Notes: a model not told the origin generated them from the sequence alone. 5,485 nucleotides of DNA from Candidatus Omnitrophota bacterium (GCA_020061685.1 JAGUXU010000057.1:1-5485); one strand, 5' to 3'; positions 1-5,485 are shown, numbered from the stretch's first letter. Program-made: numbers and translations.

Positions 1-744
1 GCCGTTCCGATATTCCGCCTGACCCTGATCCGCAAGGTCCCGTACCGCCCTCCGCCCGTGACCAAGGTACCCCCGCCGGCAAAGGCAAAGCCTAAGATCG
101 CGATAGTCCTCGATGATTGGGGTTATAACACAAAGAACTTAAACGCCGTCCTGGAGATAGATAAACCGCTGAACCTGTCTATCCTTCCGGGCCTGCCATA
201 TTCGACCGTCGTCGCAAATAAAGCCAAGGAACACGGTTTTGAAGTGATCCTGCATATGCCCATGGAACCGAAGGCCAAGATGAGGCTTGAGGTAAGCACT
301 CTGTATACTACCATGGACGACGATGAGATCAGGTCGAATCTGGCCAGGGCGCTTGAGAGCGTTCGGTACGCGAAGGGGATATCCAATCATGAGGGCTCGA
401 AAGCGACCGAGGACGAGCGCTTGATGAGGGTGGTATTCGGCCGGTTAAAGGAAGATAACCTGTTTTTTCTGGATAGCCTCGTGACGAACGATTCGGCGTG
501 CGAGCCGCTTGCCAGAGAGATGAAAGTAAGGTTCGCAAGGAGGGATATCTTTCTGGATAATGAAAGCAATCCCGCTTATATCAGGAAACAATTCGGGAAA
601 TTGATCGATCTGGCGGTCAAGAACGGCGACGCTGTCGGGATAGGACATGACAGGCCTAATACGATCGCCGTATTAAAAGAGATGATACCGCAACTTGAGG
701 AAAAAGGCGCGGAATTGAGTTACATCTCCGATCTGGCGAGGTAA
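1..744 (+). CDS. Divergent polysaccharide deacetylase (YibQ-like), 5'-partial
   Basis: Member of the divergent polysaccharide deacetylase family (Polysacc_deac_2, YibQ-like), thought to act on envelope polysaccharide or peptidoglycan in the periplasm; the substrate is not known. The frame is open to the window edge, so the N-terminus, where the signal peptide or membrane anchor would lie, is missing. A GTG at 58 is a possible but less likely start. Numbering from that GTG: a Pro/Lys-rich linker (about 5-13), then KIAIVLDDWGY (13-23) with the DD pair typical of NodB-fold catalytic centres, LHMPMEP (65-71), NHEGS (110-114), FFLDS (136-140), FLDNES (165-170) and GIGHDRPNT (194-202). The family usually reads NHMGS at the fourth motif, so the Met-to-Glu change is mildly unusual. 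It ends 2 bases before tsaD. Family assignment is firm; enzymatic activity is an inference. Confidence 0.88.
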   Translation, partial: AVPIFRLTLIRKVPYRPPPVTKVPPPAKAKPKIAIVLDDWGYNTKNLNAVLEIDKPLNLSILPGLPYSTVVANKAKEHGFEVILHMPMEPKAKMRLEVSTLYTTMDDDEIRSNLARALESVRYAKGISNHEGSKATEDERLMRVVFGRLKEDNLFFLDSLVTNDSACEPLAREMKVRFARRDIFLDNESNPAYIRKQFGKLIDLAVKNGDAVGIGHDRPNTIAVLKEMIPQLEEKGAELSYISDLAR

Positions 745-746
745 AG

Positions 747-1772
747 ATGCTGGTATTGGGTATCGAGACATCCTGCGACGAGACCGGAGCAAGCGTGGTC
801 AAAGACGGCAGAGAGATACTTTCCAATATGGTCGCCTCTTCGCTCGAATTCCACAAGAGATACGGCGGTGTCGTCCCGGAGATAGCCACCCGCTACCACG
901 TGGAAGTCATAGATTATGTGGTGAAGGACTCTTTAAAAAGATCAAGGGTCAAGCTGGAGGATATAGATTTAATAGCTGTTACCCGAGGGCCGGGGTTGGT
1001 GGGGTCTCTCCTGGTCGGCATTTCTTTCGCGAAGGCCTTGAGTTATTCTCTGGGTGTCCCTTTGGTAGGGGTAAACCATCTTTGGGCGCATCTGTATTCG
1101 GGACTTATAAGCAGGCCCGACATAAAATTTCCGTTCATCGGCCTTGTCGTCTCGGGCGGGCACACAAGCCTTGTATTTTGCGAAAATGCGGGTAAATTTA
1201 AGTTATTAGGGCAGACGAAGGACGACGCCGCGGGCGAGGCGTTTGATAAGGTCGCGAAGGTCCTGGGTTTGGGTTATCCCGGCGGGCCGGCGATCGAGAA
1301 GGCGGCAAGGCAAGGCGACCCCTATGCGATAAAATTCGCTCCGGCGTATTTAGGCGAAAATTCTTACGATTTTAGTTTCAGCGGGATAAAAACCGCTGTA
1401 TTATATTACATAAAGGCCCACAGGTTGAACAGGAAGGTCGTAGCGGACATCGCTGCGGGATTTCAGAAGGCGGTCGTGGATTGTCTCGTTGCCAAGGCGA
1501 TAGATGCGTGCAGGGCCCCCGCCAAAGGCGGGTCCGCCTCAGGCGGAAAAGGCGTAAAGACGCTGGTCGTCGGCGGAGGAGTCAGCGCGAATATACTTTT
1601 GAGGAAGGAATTGACGCGGGAAGGGCGCGCCTGCGGCATCGAAGTCATATTTCCCTCTTTTGAGCTTTCGCTCGATAACGCCGCGATGGTCGCGGCGATG
1701 GGTTACAGGTTGTTTAAGGGAGGAGTCAGGTCGAGATCAGGTCTCTCAGCGGAATCGAATTTGAGAATTTGA
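747..1772 (+). CDS. tsaD: tRNA N6-adenosine threonylcarbamoyltransferase TsaD
   Basis: TsaD (Gcp/Kae1 family) transfers the threonylcarbamoyl group from threonylcarbamoyl-AMP to A37 of ANN-decoding tRNAs, in the cytoplasm with TsaB and TsaE; it is normally essential. Visible motifs: GIETSCDET (5-13), metal ligands His111 and His115 in NHLWAHL, VVSGGHTS (134-141), AGEAFDKVAKVLGLGYPGGP (162-181), FSFSGIKTA, GGGVSANILLR (276-286) and LDNAAM (309-314) with the third metal ligand Asp310. Numbering matches E. coli TsaD up to Gly180, while Asn282 and Asp310 sit exactly 10 residues later than E. coli Asn272 and Asp300 (recalled numbering). That offset is explained by a 10-codon hairpin insertion at residues 258-267. 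Length is 341 aa against about 337 in E. coli. The ATG at 747 is preceded by GCGAGG (736-741) at good spacing and lies 2 bases after the upstream stop, suggesting translational coupling. Confidence 0.97.
   Translation: MLVLGIETSCDETGASVVKDGREILSNMVASSLEFHKRYGGVVPEIATRYHVEVIDYVVKDSLKRSRVKLEDIDLIAVTRGPGLVGSLLVGISFAKALSYSLGVPLVGVNHLWAHLYSGLISRPDIKFPFIGLVVSGGHTSLVFCENAGKFKLLGQTKDDAAGEAFDKVAKVLGLGYPGGPAIEKAARQGDPYAIKFAPAYLGENSYDFSFSGIKTAVLYYIKAHRLNRKVVADIAAGFQKAVVDCLVAKAIDACRAPAKGGSASGGKGVKTLVVGGGVSANILLRKELTREGRACGIEVIFPSFELSLDNAAMVAAMGYRLFKGGVRSRSGLSAESNLRI
1518..1547 (+). repeat. Tandem mini-palindrome inserted in frame in tsaD
   Basis: Thirty bases form two perfect back-to-back hairpins. The first is CCCGCC (1518-1523), loop AAA, GGCGGG (1527-1532); the second is TCCGCC (1533-1538), loop TCA, GGCGGA (1542-1547). 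Because the arms are nearly identical, the outer CCGCC and outer GGCGG can also pair, with the inner arms pairing inside them. The element fills exactly ten tsaD codons in phase and encodes PAKGGSASGG (residues 258-267), a flexible Gly/Ser/Ala stretch between a helix and the strand leading to GGGVSAN. No T-run follows, so it is not a typical terminator. I found no second copy in the window. That it is a mobile or amplified palindromic repeat is an inference from its shape and exact fit. Confidence 0.75.
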
Positions 1773-1784
1773 TAGGAGAGAAAG

Positions 1785-2459
1785 ATGGTAAGCCAATTTG
1801 AGATGATAGCAAGGCTGTTCTTGGCCGCTATATTAAGCGGCTTGGTCGGTTATGAACGCGAGATCCACGGCAGGCTCGCGGGCTTCAGGACGCATATTCT
1901 CGTTTGCGTCGGCTCGACATTGATCATGTTGACGTCAATGTACATATTTGAAATATACCGAGGACTCGCTACGCCTGATCCGGCGCGTATCGCCGCGCAG
2001 GTCGTAAGCGGAATAGGTTTCTTGGGCGCGGGTACCATAATAAGATTCAAGGCCTCTGTCCGCGGGCTTACCACCGCGGCGAGCCTATGGACTATCGCCG
2101 GCATAGGCTTGGCGGTCGGAAGCGGGTTATACGTGCCGGCCACCGTTACGACGGTCATAGTGCTCGCGACGCTCTTTTTCCTGAATATATTCGAGAAATC
2201 ACTGATAAGGAAGGAGTGGTATAAAGTCATCGCGGTGGAGAGTAAGGCGGGCGCTTCGCAACTTGAGGAGATCCGCTCGGTCTTAGCCGAATACGAGGTG
2301 GAGATAAAAGATTTCGAGGTCCAAAAGGCGGCTTCGTCGGACAATCTGGTCCTGAAGATAAGCCTTAAATTATTGACGTCCGAATATGACGAAGAGATCG
2401 TCTCCAGGATGCGCCAGCTTGACGGAGTGAAGAAGGTAAACTGGATGGCTGTTCCTTAA
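1785..2459 (+). CDS. MgtC/SapB family membrane protein with C-terminal ACT-like domain
   Basis: Inner-membrane protein of the MgtC/SapB family. Family members have been tied to growth in low magnesium and to regulation of other membrane proteins such as the F-ATPase, but most are uncharacterised. About five hydrophobic segments are visible (roughly 7-23, 36-55, 72-86, 97-113, 116-135). Signature motifs are GYEREIHGRLAGFRTH (22-37), RIAAQVVSGIGFLGAGTII (68-86) and VRGLTTAASLW (92-102). Residues about 146-224 form a soluble tail with the pattern of the ACT-like domain found in longer family members. AGGAGAG (1774-1780) lies 4 bases before the ATG, and the gap from tsaD is 12 bases. The general family name is safer than mgtC itself, because no magnesium-related gene or leader is nearby. 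Confidence 0.92.
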   Translation: MVSQFEMIARLFLAAILSGLVGYEREIHGRLAGFRTHILVCVGSTLIMLTSMYIFEIYRGLATPDPARIAAQVVSGIGFLGAGTIIRFKASVRGLTTAASLWTIAGIGLAVGSGLYVPATVTTVIVLATLFFLNIFEKSLIRKEWYKVIAVESKAGASQLEEIRSVLAEYEVEIKDFEVQKAASSDNLVLKISLKLLTSEYDEEIVSRMRQLDGVKKVNWMAVP

Positions 2460-2465
2460 CAGGGC

Positions 2466-2475
2466 GAGAGGGGGT
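2466..2475 (+). promoter_or_regulatory. Strong ribosome binding site of the bactofilin gene
   Basis: A purine-rich GAGAGGGGGT run lies 7 bases before the ATG at 2483. It is the clearest Shine-Dalgarno sequence in the window and sits in its largest intergenic gap (23 bases), supporting independent and probably efficient initiation of the bactofilin-HTH protein. Several later genes instead overlap or abut their upstream neighbour and have weaker sites. Confidence 0.6.
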
Positions 2476-2482
2476 GTTTTAA

Positions 2483-3016
2483 ATGTTGGGCAAGGGCAAG
2501 AAGATAGAGGAGAAGGTCCTGGACGTGGACGCGACCATGCAGGGGACGATGTCATTTAAGGACCCGGTCAACCTCCACATCAACGGCAGGTTCGAGGGGA
2601 CACTCGACACAAGAGGCACGCTGACCATAGGGGAAAAGGCCTTTGTCAACGCCAACATCGTCGGGGACGAGATAACGATCGCAGGAAGGGTCTCGGGAGA
2701 GATCGTGGCAAAGAAGTCCATCAGGTTGATCTCGCCTGCCCGTGTCGACGGAAACATAAAGACACCATTGCTTGAGATCGACAAGGGAGCCGTATTGAAC
2801 GGAAACTGCCAGATGACCGGAAGCGTCAAGGTCCCGGCGCAGGCCTCCACGGAAATAATGGACGCGGATGAAGTGGCGAGGTATCTGGAGATAGAGGCTT
2901 CGCTGGTCAACGAATGGGCCGGAAGCGGTAAATTGCCGGCGATCAGGGACGGCGGGGTATTTCACTTTGACAAGGCCAAGATAGATGAGTGGATTGCGTC
3001 GGAGCGAGTTAAATAA
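2483..3016 (+). CDS. Bactofilin fused to a C-terminal helix-turn-helix domain
   Basis: Residues about 15-115 are a bactofilin (polymer-forming cytoskeletal, DUF583) domain: a right-handed beta-helix of short repeats, visible as VNLHINGRFEGTLDTRGTLT, IGEKAFVNANIVGDEITIAG, then RVSGEIVAKKSIRLISPARV and DGNIKTPLLEIDKGAVLNGN. Such proteins self-assemble without nucleotide and scaffold envelope or chromosome-positioning machinery, often at the membrane. After a short linker (116-124), residues about 125-172 look like an excisionase/MerR-type winged helix-turn-helix (HTH_17): IMDADEVARYLEIEASLVNEW, then GKLPAIRDGG and a final FDKAKIDEWI helix. Ordinary bactofilins end after the beta-helix with a short disordered tail. 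The next gene overlaps its last 32 bases and carries a related domain. The bactofilin assignment is firm and the HTH assignment good; DNA binding is untested and the domain could instead bind protein. Confidence 0.92.
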   Translation: MLGKGKKIEEKVLDVDATMQGTMSFKDPVNLHINGRFEGTLDTRGTLTIGEKAFVNANIVGDEITIAGRVSGEIVAKKSIRLISPARVDGNIKTPLLEIDKGAVLNGNCQMTGSVKVPAQASTEIMDADEVARYLEIEASLVNEWAGSGKLPAIRDGGVFHFDKAKIDEWIASERVK

Positions 3017-3380
3017 GGTCTTAGGCGGCCAGGACACAAAGGAAGGGCTGCTTAATTTAAGGGAGGCCTCTGACCTGCTCGGCCTTACCGAAGAAGAGGT
3101 GAGATATTTTGTCTCTTGCGGCAAGATCCCGGCCTATAAGATAGGCGGCGAGTTCCTGAGGTTTAAGAGAGAGCAGATCGAGGCCTTGCGCGGCAGGATA
3201 AAGATATTAAAGCATCAATCCGTCCCCATCGAGAAGATAATCCCGGGAGAAGAGGCCGGGAAGAGGCCCCGGTATTCCGCGTGGGACAGGATCAGGGATT
3301 TCCTGTATTTCAACGATTTTTATTTCCTGGCCGCGATCTTGATCGCGCTCTTGATTTTTGTGATCTTAAAGAAGAGATAA
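2985..3380 (+). CDS. Membrane-anchored excisionase-type helix-turn-helix protein
   Basis: A 131-residue protein with two parts. Residues about 22-68 form an HTH_17/excisionase-like domain: LLNLREASDLLGLTEEEVRYF, then CGKIPAYKIGGEFLRFKREQ and a closing helix. A basic linker (about 69-105) leads to a hydrophobic segment at about 110-128 (NDFYFLAAILIALLIFVIL) ending in KKR, a tail anchor that would leave the HTH in the cytoplasm. Aligned to the bactofilin C-terminus with one single-residue gap, it shares about a dozen identities, including G-K-x-P-A and GG. The ATG at 2985 directly follows an in-frame TAG (2982-2984), so it is the furthest upstream start possible; a TTG at 2994 is an alternative. 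It overlaps the bactofilin gene by 32 bases, which implies coupled translation. Function is unknown. It could be a membrane partner of the bactofilin, or a small membrane-bound regulator. Confidence 0.82.
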   Translation: MSGLRRSELNKVLGGQDTKEGLLNLREASDLLGLTEEEVRYFVSCGKIPAYKIGGEFLRFKREQIEALRGRIKILKHQSVPIEKIIPGEEAGKRPRYSAWDRIRDFLYFNDFYFLAAILIALLIFVILKKR

Positions 3381-3382
3381 AG

Positions 3383-4132
3383 GTGGATTATTCCAAGCGT
3401 TCCATTAAAAAAGTGCTTTCGCATCTGAAGGAAGGGAAGATAACGCAGGCCTCCGCTTTTAAGAGGCTGGAACATTTTCCGTTCCATGATATGGGTTTCG
3501 CCAAGATAGATTTTCACCGCGCCGTAAGAAAGGGGTTCCCCGCGGTGATATTCGCCCCCGGCAAGAGGAATTCCGAGGTCGCGGAGATATCCAAGAAGAT
3601 CGTCGCGAGCGGAAACACCCTCCTCATCACCAAGGCAACGCCGGCCCTGTATGAATATCTGTCAAAGATAATACCGCGGGTCAGATTCGAAGAGCCCGCG
3701 AGGATGATATATTATCGGGGAAGGCGTGCCGCAAAAAAGAGGAACCCCGTCCTCGTCATCACGGCGGGCACATCGGATATCCCGATCGCCGAAGAGGCGG
3801 CCCTGACGTTGGAGATATTGGGCAACAGGGCGCAAAAATTATACGACGTCGGAGTAGCGGGCATCCATCGTCTGGTGGATAAGATGGACCTGATAAAGAA
3901 AGCGAAGGTGGTGATCGTCGTGGCCGGGATGGAGGGGGCGCTGGCTTCGATAGTAGGCGGCTTGACCCCGAGTCCCGTTATAGCGGTGCCGACTTCCGTC
4001 GGATACGGCGCTTCGTTCGGCGGGCTCTCATCGCTCTTGACGATGTTAAATTCCTGTTCGCCCGGCGTATGCGTCATGAATATAGATAACGGCTTCGGCG
4101 CGGGGTATTTCGCGAGTTTAATTAATAAATGA
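3383..4132 (+). CDS. larB: LarB, pyridinium-3,5-biscarboxylic acid mononucleotide synthase
   Basis: LarB carboxylates and hydrolyses nicotinic acid adenine dinucleotide to pyridinium-3,5-biscarboxylic acid mononucleotide, the first step of nickel-pincer nucleotide synthesis. The C-terminal half resembles AIR carboxylase (PurE). Numbered from the GTG: HDMGFAKIDFHR (35-46), VITAGTSDIPIAEEAA (125-140), YDVGVAGIHR (154-163), VVAGMEGA (179-186), PTSVGYGASFGGL (203-215), LNSCSPG (222-228) with Cys225 matching the conserved catalytic cysteine, and NIDNGFGAGYFASLIN (233-248). I place the start at GTG 3383, 2 bases after the previous stop, because this gives 249 aa, the usual family length. The frame runs open to an ATG at 3281, but those extra 34 residues overlap the membrane-anchor codons of the previous gene and resemble nothing in LarB. 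A weak GAAGAGA (3371-3377) may serve as ribosome binding site. Confidence 0.95.
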   Translation: MDYSKRSIKKVLSHLKEGKITQASAFKRLEHFPFHDMGFAKIDFHRAVRKGFPAVIFAPGKRNSEVAEISKKIVASGNTLLITKATPALYEYLSKIIPRVRFEEPARMIYYRGRRAAKKRNPVLVITAGTSDIPIAEEAALTLEILGNRAQKLYDVGVAGIHRLVDKMDLIKKAKVVIVVAGMEGALASIVGGLTPSPVIAVPTSVGYGASFGGLSSLLTMLNSCSPGVCVMNIDNGFGAGYFASLINK

Positions 4133-5283
4133 CCAAGGTCCTATATTTAGATTGTCCGAGCGGGATAAGCGGGGATATGTTTTTGGGTTCGCTTATCCAT
4201 TGCGGCCTGAAGATCGATCATTTGACTTCGGAACTGCGCAAGGCTAAAATAGGCGGCTATAGACTTAAGGCGCGCAAGGTGAATCGCGGCGGCATCGTCG
4301 GCGTGAAGTTCGACGTGATCTATGACAAAGGCCCAAGCCGTGAGCATACGGAAGAAAAGACCTTTAAGGGAATAGTCAAATTGATAAATAACTCCGGGCT
4401 CTCGAGAGCCGTGAAATGCAGGGCTATAGAGGTCTTCACCAACCTCGCGGATGCCGAAAGCGCGGCGCACGGCGTCCCCAGAGACAAAGTCCATTTCCAT
4501 GAGGTGGGAGATATAGATTCGATCGTGGATATATTAGGCGCCGCTATAGCCATAGAAAAATTAGGGATAGAGGAGGTCTATTCTTCCGTCGTCGCTGTGG
4601 CGAATCCGGCTCCTGCCACGGCGTATCTCCTGAAGGGAATGAAAGCGGCTTTTTCCGGTATCCGGCATGAGCTTGTCACGCCTACCGGCGCCGCGATACT
4701 GAAGACCTTTTCTCGCGGATTCGGAGACGCCCCGCCGATGAAGATACTTAAAGCCGGCTATGGCGCCGGAAGCGCCGATATTCAGGGCCACCCGAACCTG
4801 CTGCGGGCGATGATCGGTGAGAGGACGGATGCGTTTGAGACCGATACGGTCACCATCCTGGAAACGAATATCGACGACATGAATCCGCAAAGTTACGAAT
4901 ACCTGATGGAGAAGGCGCTTCAGGCGGGGGCGCTGGATATCTATCTGACCGGCGTCATTATGAAGAAGTCGCGCCCCGGCTGTCTTGTCACGGTCGTGAC
5001 GGAACCCTCAAAGGCCGACGCGATCGCCGCGGTCATTTTCGAGGAGACCTCCACATTCGGCGTCAGGAGGTATCAGGCGACAAGACAAAAATTACATCGC
5101 AAAATCATTGAAGTAGCGACAAAATATGGTAATATAGATGTTAAATTAGGTTACCTCGCGGACAAGTTAAAGATCGTAGCGCCCGAATATGAGAGTTGCA
5201 AAAAAATAGCGAAGGAAAGAAAAGTTCCGCTCCGGAAGGTATGGAGAGAGGCTGAAAACGCCGCATGGAAAAGCATAGACTGA
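4129..5283 (+). CDS. larC: LarC, nickel-pincer cofactor nickel insertase (single frame)
   Basis: LarC is the CTP-dependent nickel insertase that completes the nickel-pincer nucleotide of lactate racemase and related LarA-type enzymes. Motifs: DCPSGISGDMFLG (8-20), VHFHEVGDIDSIVDI (121-135), NPAPATAYLLKG (159-170), ELVTPTGAAIL (181-191), ETNIDDMNPQ (245-254), MKKSRPG (278-284), ETSTFGVRR (306-314) and APEYESCKK (351-359). The N-terminal (LarC1) and C-terminal CTP-binding (LarC2) parts lie in one uninterrupted frame, unlike Lactobacillus plantarum, which needs a ribosomal frameshift. The His-rich run many LarCs carry near residue 75 is reduced to one His in EHTEEK. The usual G-x-G...HG...PVP stretch just before the PAPAT motif appears missing, with YSSVVAVANPAPAT in its place. 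The start overlaps the larB stop as ATGA, with no clear ribosome binding site, so translation is probably coupled. Confidence 0.94.
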   Translation: MTKVLYLDCPSGISGDMFLGSLIHCGLKIDHLTSELRKAKIGGYRLKARKVNRGGIVGVKFDVIYDKGPSREHTEEKTFKGIVKLINNSGLSRAVKCRAIEVFTNLADAESAAHGVPRDKVHFHEVGDIDSIVDILGAAIAIEKLGIEEVYSSVVAVANPAPATAYLLKGMKAAFSGIRHELVTPTGAAILKTFSRGFGDAPPMKILKAGYGAGSADIQGHPNLLRAMIGERTDAFETDTVTILETNIDDMNPQSYEYLMEKALQAGALDIYLTGVIMKKSRPGCLVTVVTEPSKADAIAAVIFEETSTFGVRRYQATRQKLHRKIIEVATKYGNIDVKLGYLADKLKIVAPEYESCKKIAKERKVPLRKVWREAENAAWKSID

Positions 5284-5485
5284 TAGCTGAATATCTGAAA
5301 TCCATCGGGATATTAAGCGAGTCCCAGATAAGGAACGTCCTGAAGTCGCAGGCGGGCTCAGGCAGCCGCCTCGTGGACCTTCTGACCGGAATGGGTTTTA
5401 CGCAGATAGAGCAGTTGAGGGACCTGATCGTCTCGCAATTTACGCTTATCAGTTTACCGACTTTTGATCTGGAGATACCCCTTGA
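5265..5485 (+). CDS. N-terminus of a GspE/PilB-type ATPase-like protein, 3'-partial
   Basis: Only the first 73 codons are present. The sequence MEKHRLIAEYLKSIGILSES followed by QIRNVLKSQ, then GSRLVDLLTGMGFTQIEQLR and LIVSQFTLISLPTFDLE has the helix-helix pattern of the type II secretion/type IV pilus ATPase N-terminal domain (MshEN, T2SSE_N), usually seen as 'LG..L...G.i...qL..AL..Q...g.rLGe.L...G.is..dl...la.q'. Here the first Leu-Gly becomes Tyr-Leu and the second becomes LVDLL. ATG 5265 is the only start in this frame after an in-frame TGA at 5253-5255, and it overlaps the larC end by 19 bases. A GGAGAGAGG run (5243-5251) is rather far upstream. No ATPase motif is in view, so a stand-alone MshEN-domain protein cannot be excluded. 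Confidence 0.65.
   Translation, partial: MEKHRLIAEYLKSIGILSESQIRNVLKSQAGSGSRLVDLLTGMGFTQIEQLRDLIVSQFTLISLPTFDLEIPL

Noticed and set aside
1518..1547. Possible intrinsic terminator from the GC-rich hairpins in tsaD
   Set aside because: No T-run follows on the + strand, and the hairpins lie in the middle of an intact gene.
1850..2344. 164-codon open frame on the - strand opposite the MgtC-family gene
   Set aside because: It lies entirely within a clearly coding + gene, has no recognisable domain, and its composition is that of an antisense shadow.
2552..3124. 190-codon open frame on the - strand across the bactofilin and HTH genes
   Set aside because: Both + strand genes beneath it have strong family motifs, and the antisense product has no recognisable domain and looks like the complement of beta-helix repeats.
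2483..3380. Prophage or integrative element suggested by excisionase-like domains
   Set aside because: No integrase, attachment repeats or phage genes, and codon use is like the neighbours; the HTH domains are parts of a bactofilin and a membrane protein.
3712..4077. 121-codon - strand open frame inside larB
   Set aside because: Shadow of a highly conserved LarB region; no start signal or domain.
4147..4500. 117-codon - strand open frame inside larC
   Set aside because: Opposite conserved LarC motifs; no independent coding evidence.
4129..5283. Programmed frameshift in larC as in Lactobacillus plantarum
   Set aside because: N- and C-terminal parts are in one uninterrupted frame, with all flanking motifs present.
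5350..5371. Inverted repeat AGGCGG / CCGCCT with a 10-base loop in the last gene, reminiscent of the tsaD palindrome
   Set aside because: It is a single short stem, and the encoded QAGSGSRLV fits the normal linker of the N-terminal domain, so no insertion is needed to explain it.

Overview
This is a gene-dense stretch with every gene on the + strand and essentially no intergenic DNA. The largest gap is 23 bases and several genes overlap. I see no RNA gene, insertion sequence, CRISPR array, promoter or intrinsic terminator, so it reads as the inside of a long polycistronic operon cut at both ends. GC content is moderate, with frequent ATA (Ile), AGG (Arg) and AAG (Lys) codons throughout. The content (divergent polysaccharide deacetylase, TsaD, MgtC-like protein, bactofilin, LarB/LarC, a GspE/PilB-type N-terminus) suggests an anaerobic Gram-negative-type bacterium from an uncultured lineage. 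Candidatus Omnitrophota is my best guess from style and gene mix, but it is an inference, not proven by the sequence.

Layout: 1-744, C-terminal part of a YibQ-like divergent polysaccharide deacetylase (envelope). 747-1772, tsaD (tRNA t6A modification), carrying an exact 10-codon in-frame insertion made of two back-to-back mini-hairpins. 1785-2459, an MgtC/SapB-family membrane protein with an ACT-like C-terminal domain. 2483-3016, a bactofilin fused to an excisionase-type helix-turn-helix (HTH_17-like) domain. 2985-3380, a small protein with the same kind of helix-turn-helix plus a C-terminal membrane anchor, overlapping the bactofilin gene. 3383-4132, larB (GTG start). 4129-5283, larC as one uninterrupted frame, apparently lacking a conserved internal segment. 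5265-5485, the start of a gene with a GspE/PilB-type (MshEN-like) N-terminal domain, running off the window.

How they fit: LarB and LarC are the first and last enzymes of nickel-pincer nucleotide cofactor synthesis; larE and the lactate racemase larA are not in view. The bactofilin-HTH and HTH-membrane pair is the most unusual part. Two adjacent overlapping genes share a related putative DNA- or protein-binding domain, one mounted on a polymerising cytoskeletal scaffold and the other on a membrane anchor, which suggests a scaffold linking the inner membrane to DNA or to a shared partner. The TsaD insertion looks like a small palindromic repeat tolerated inside an essential gene.
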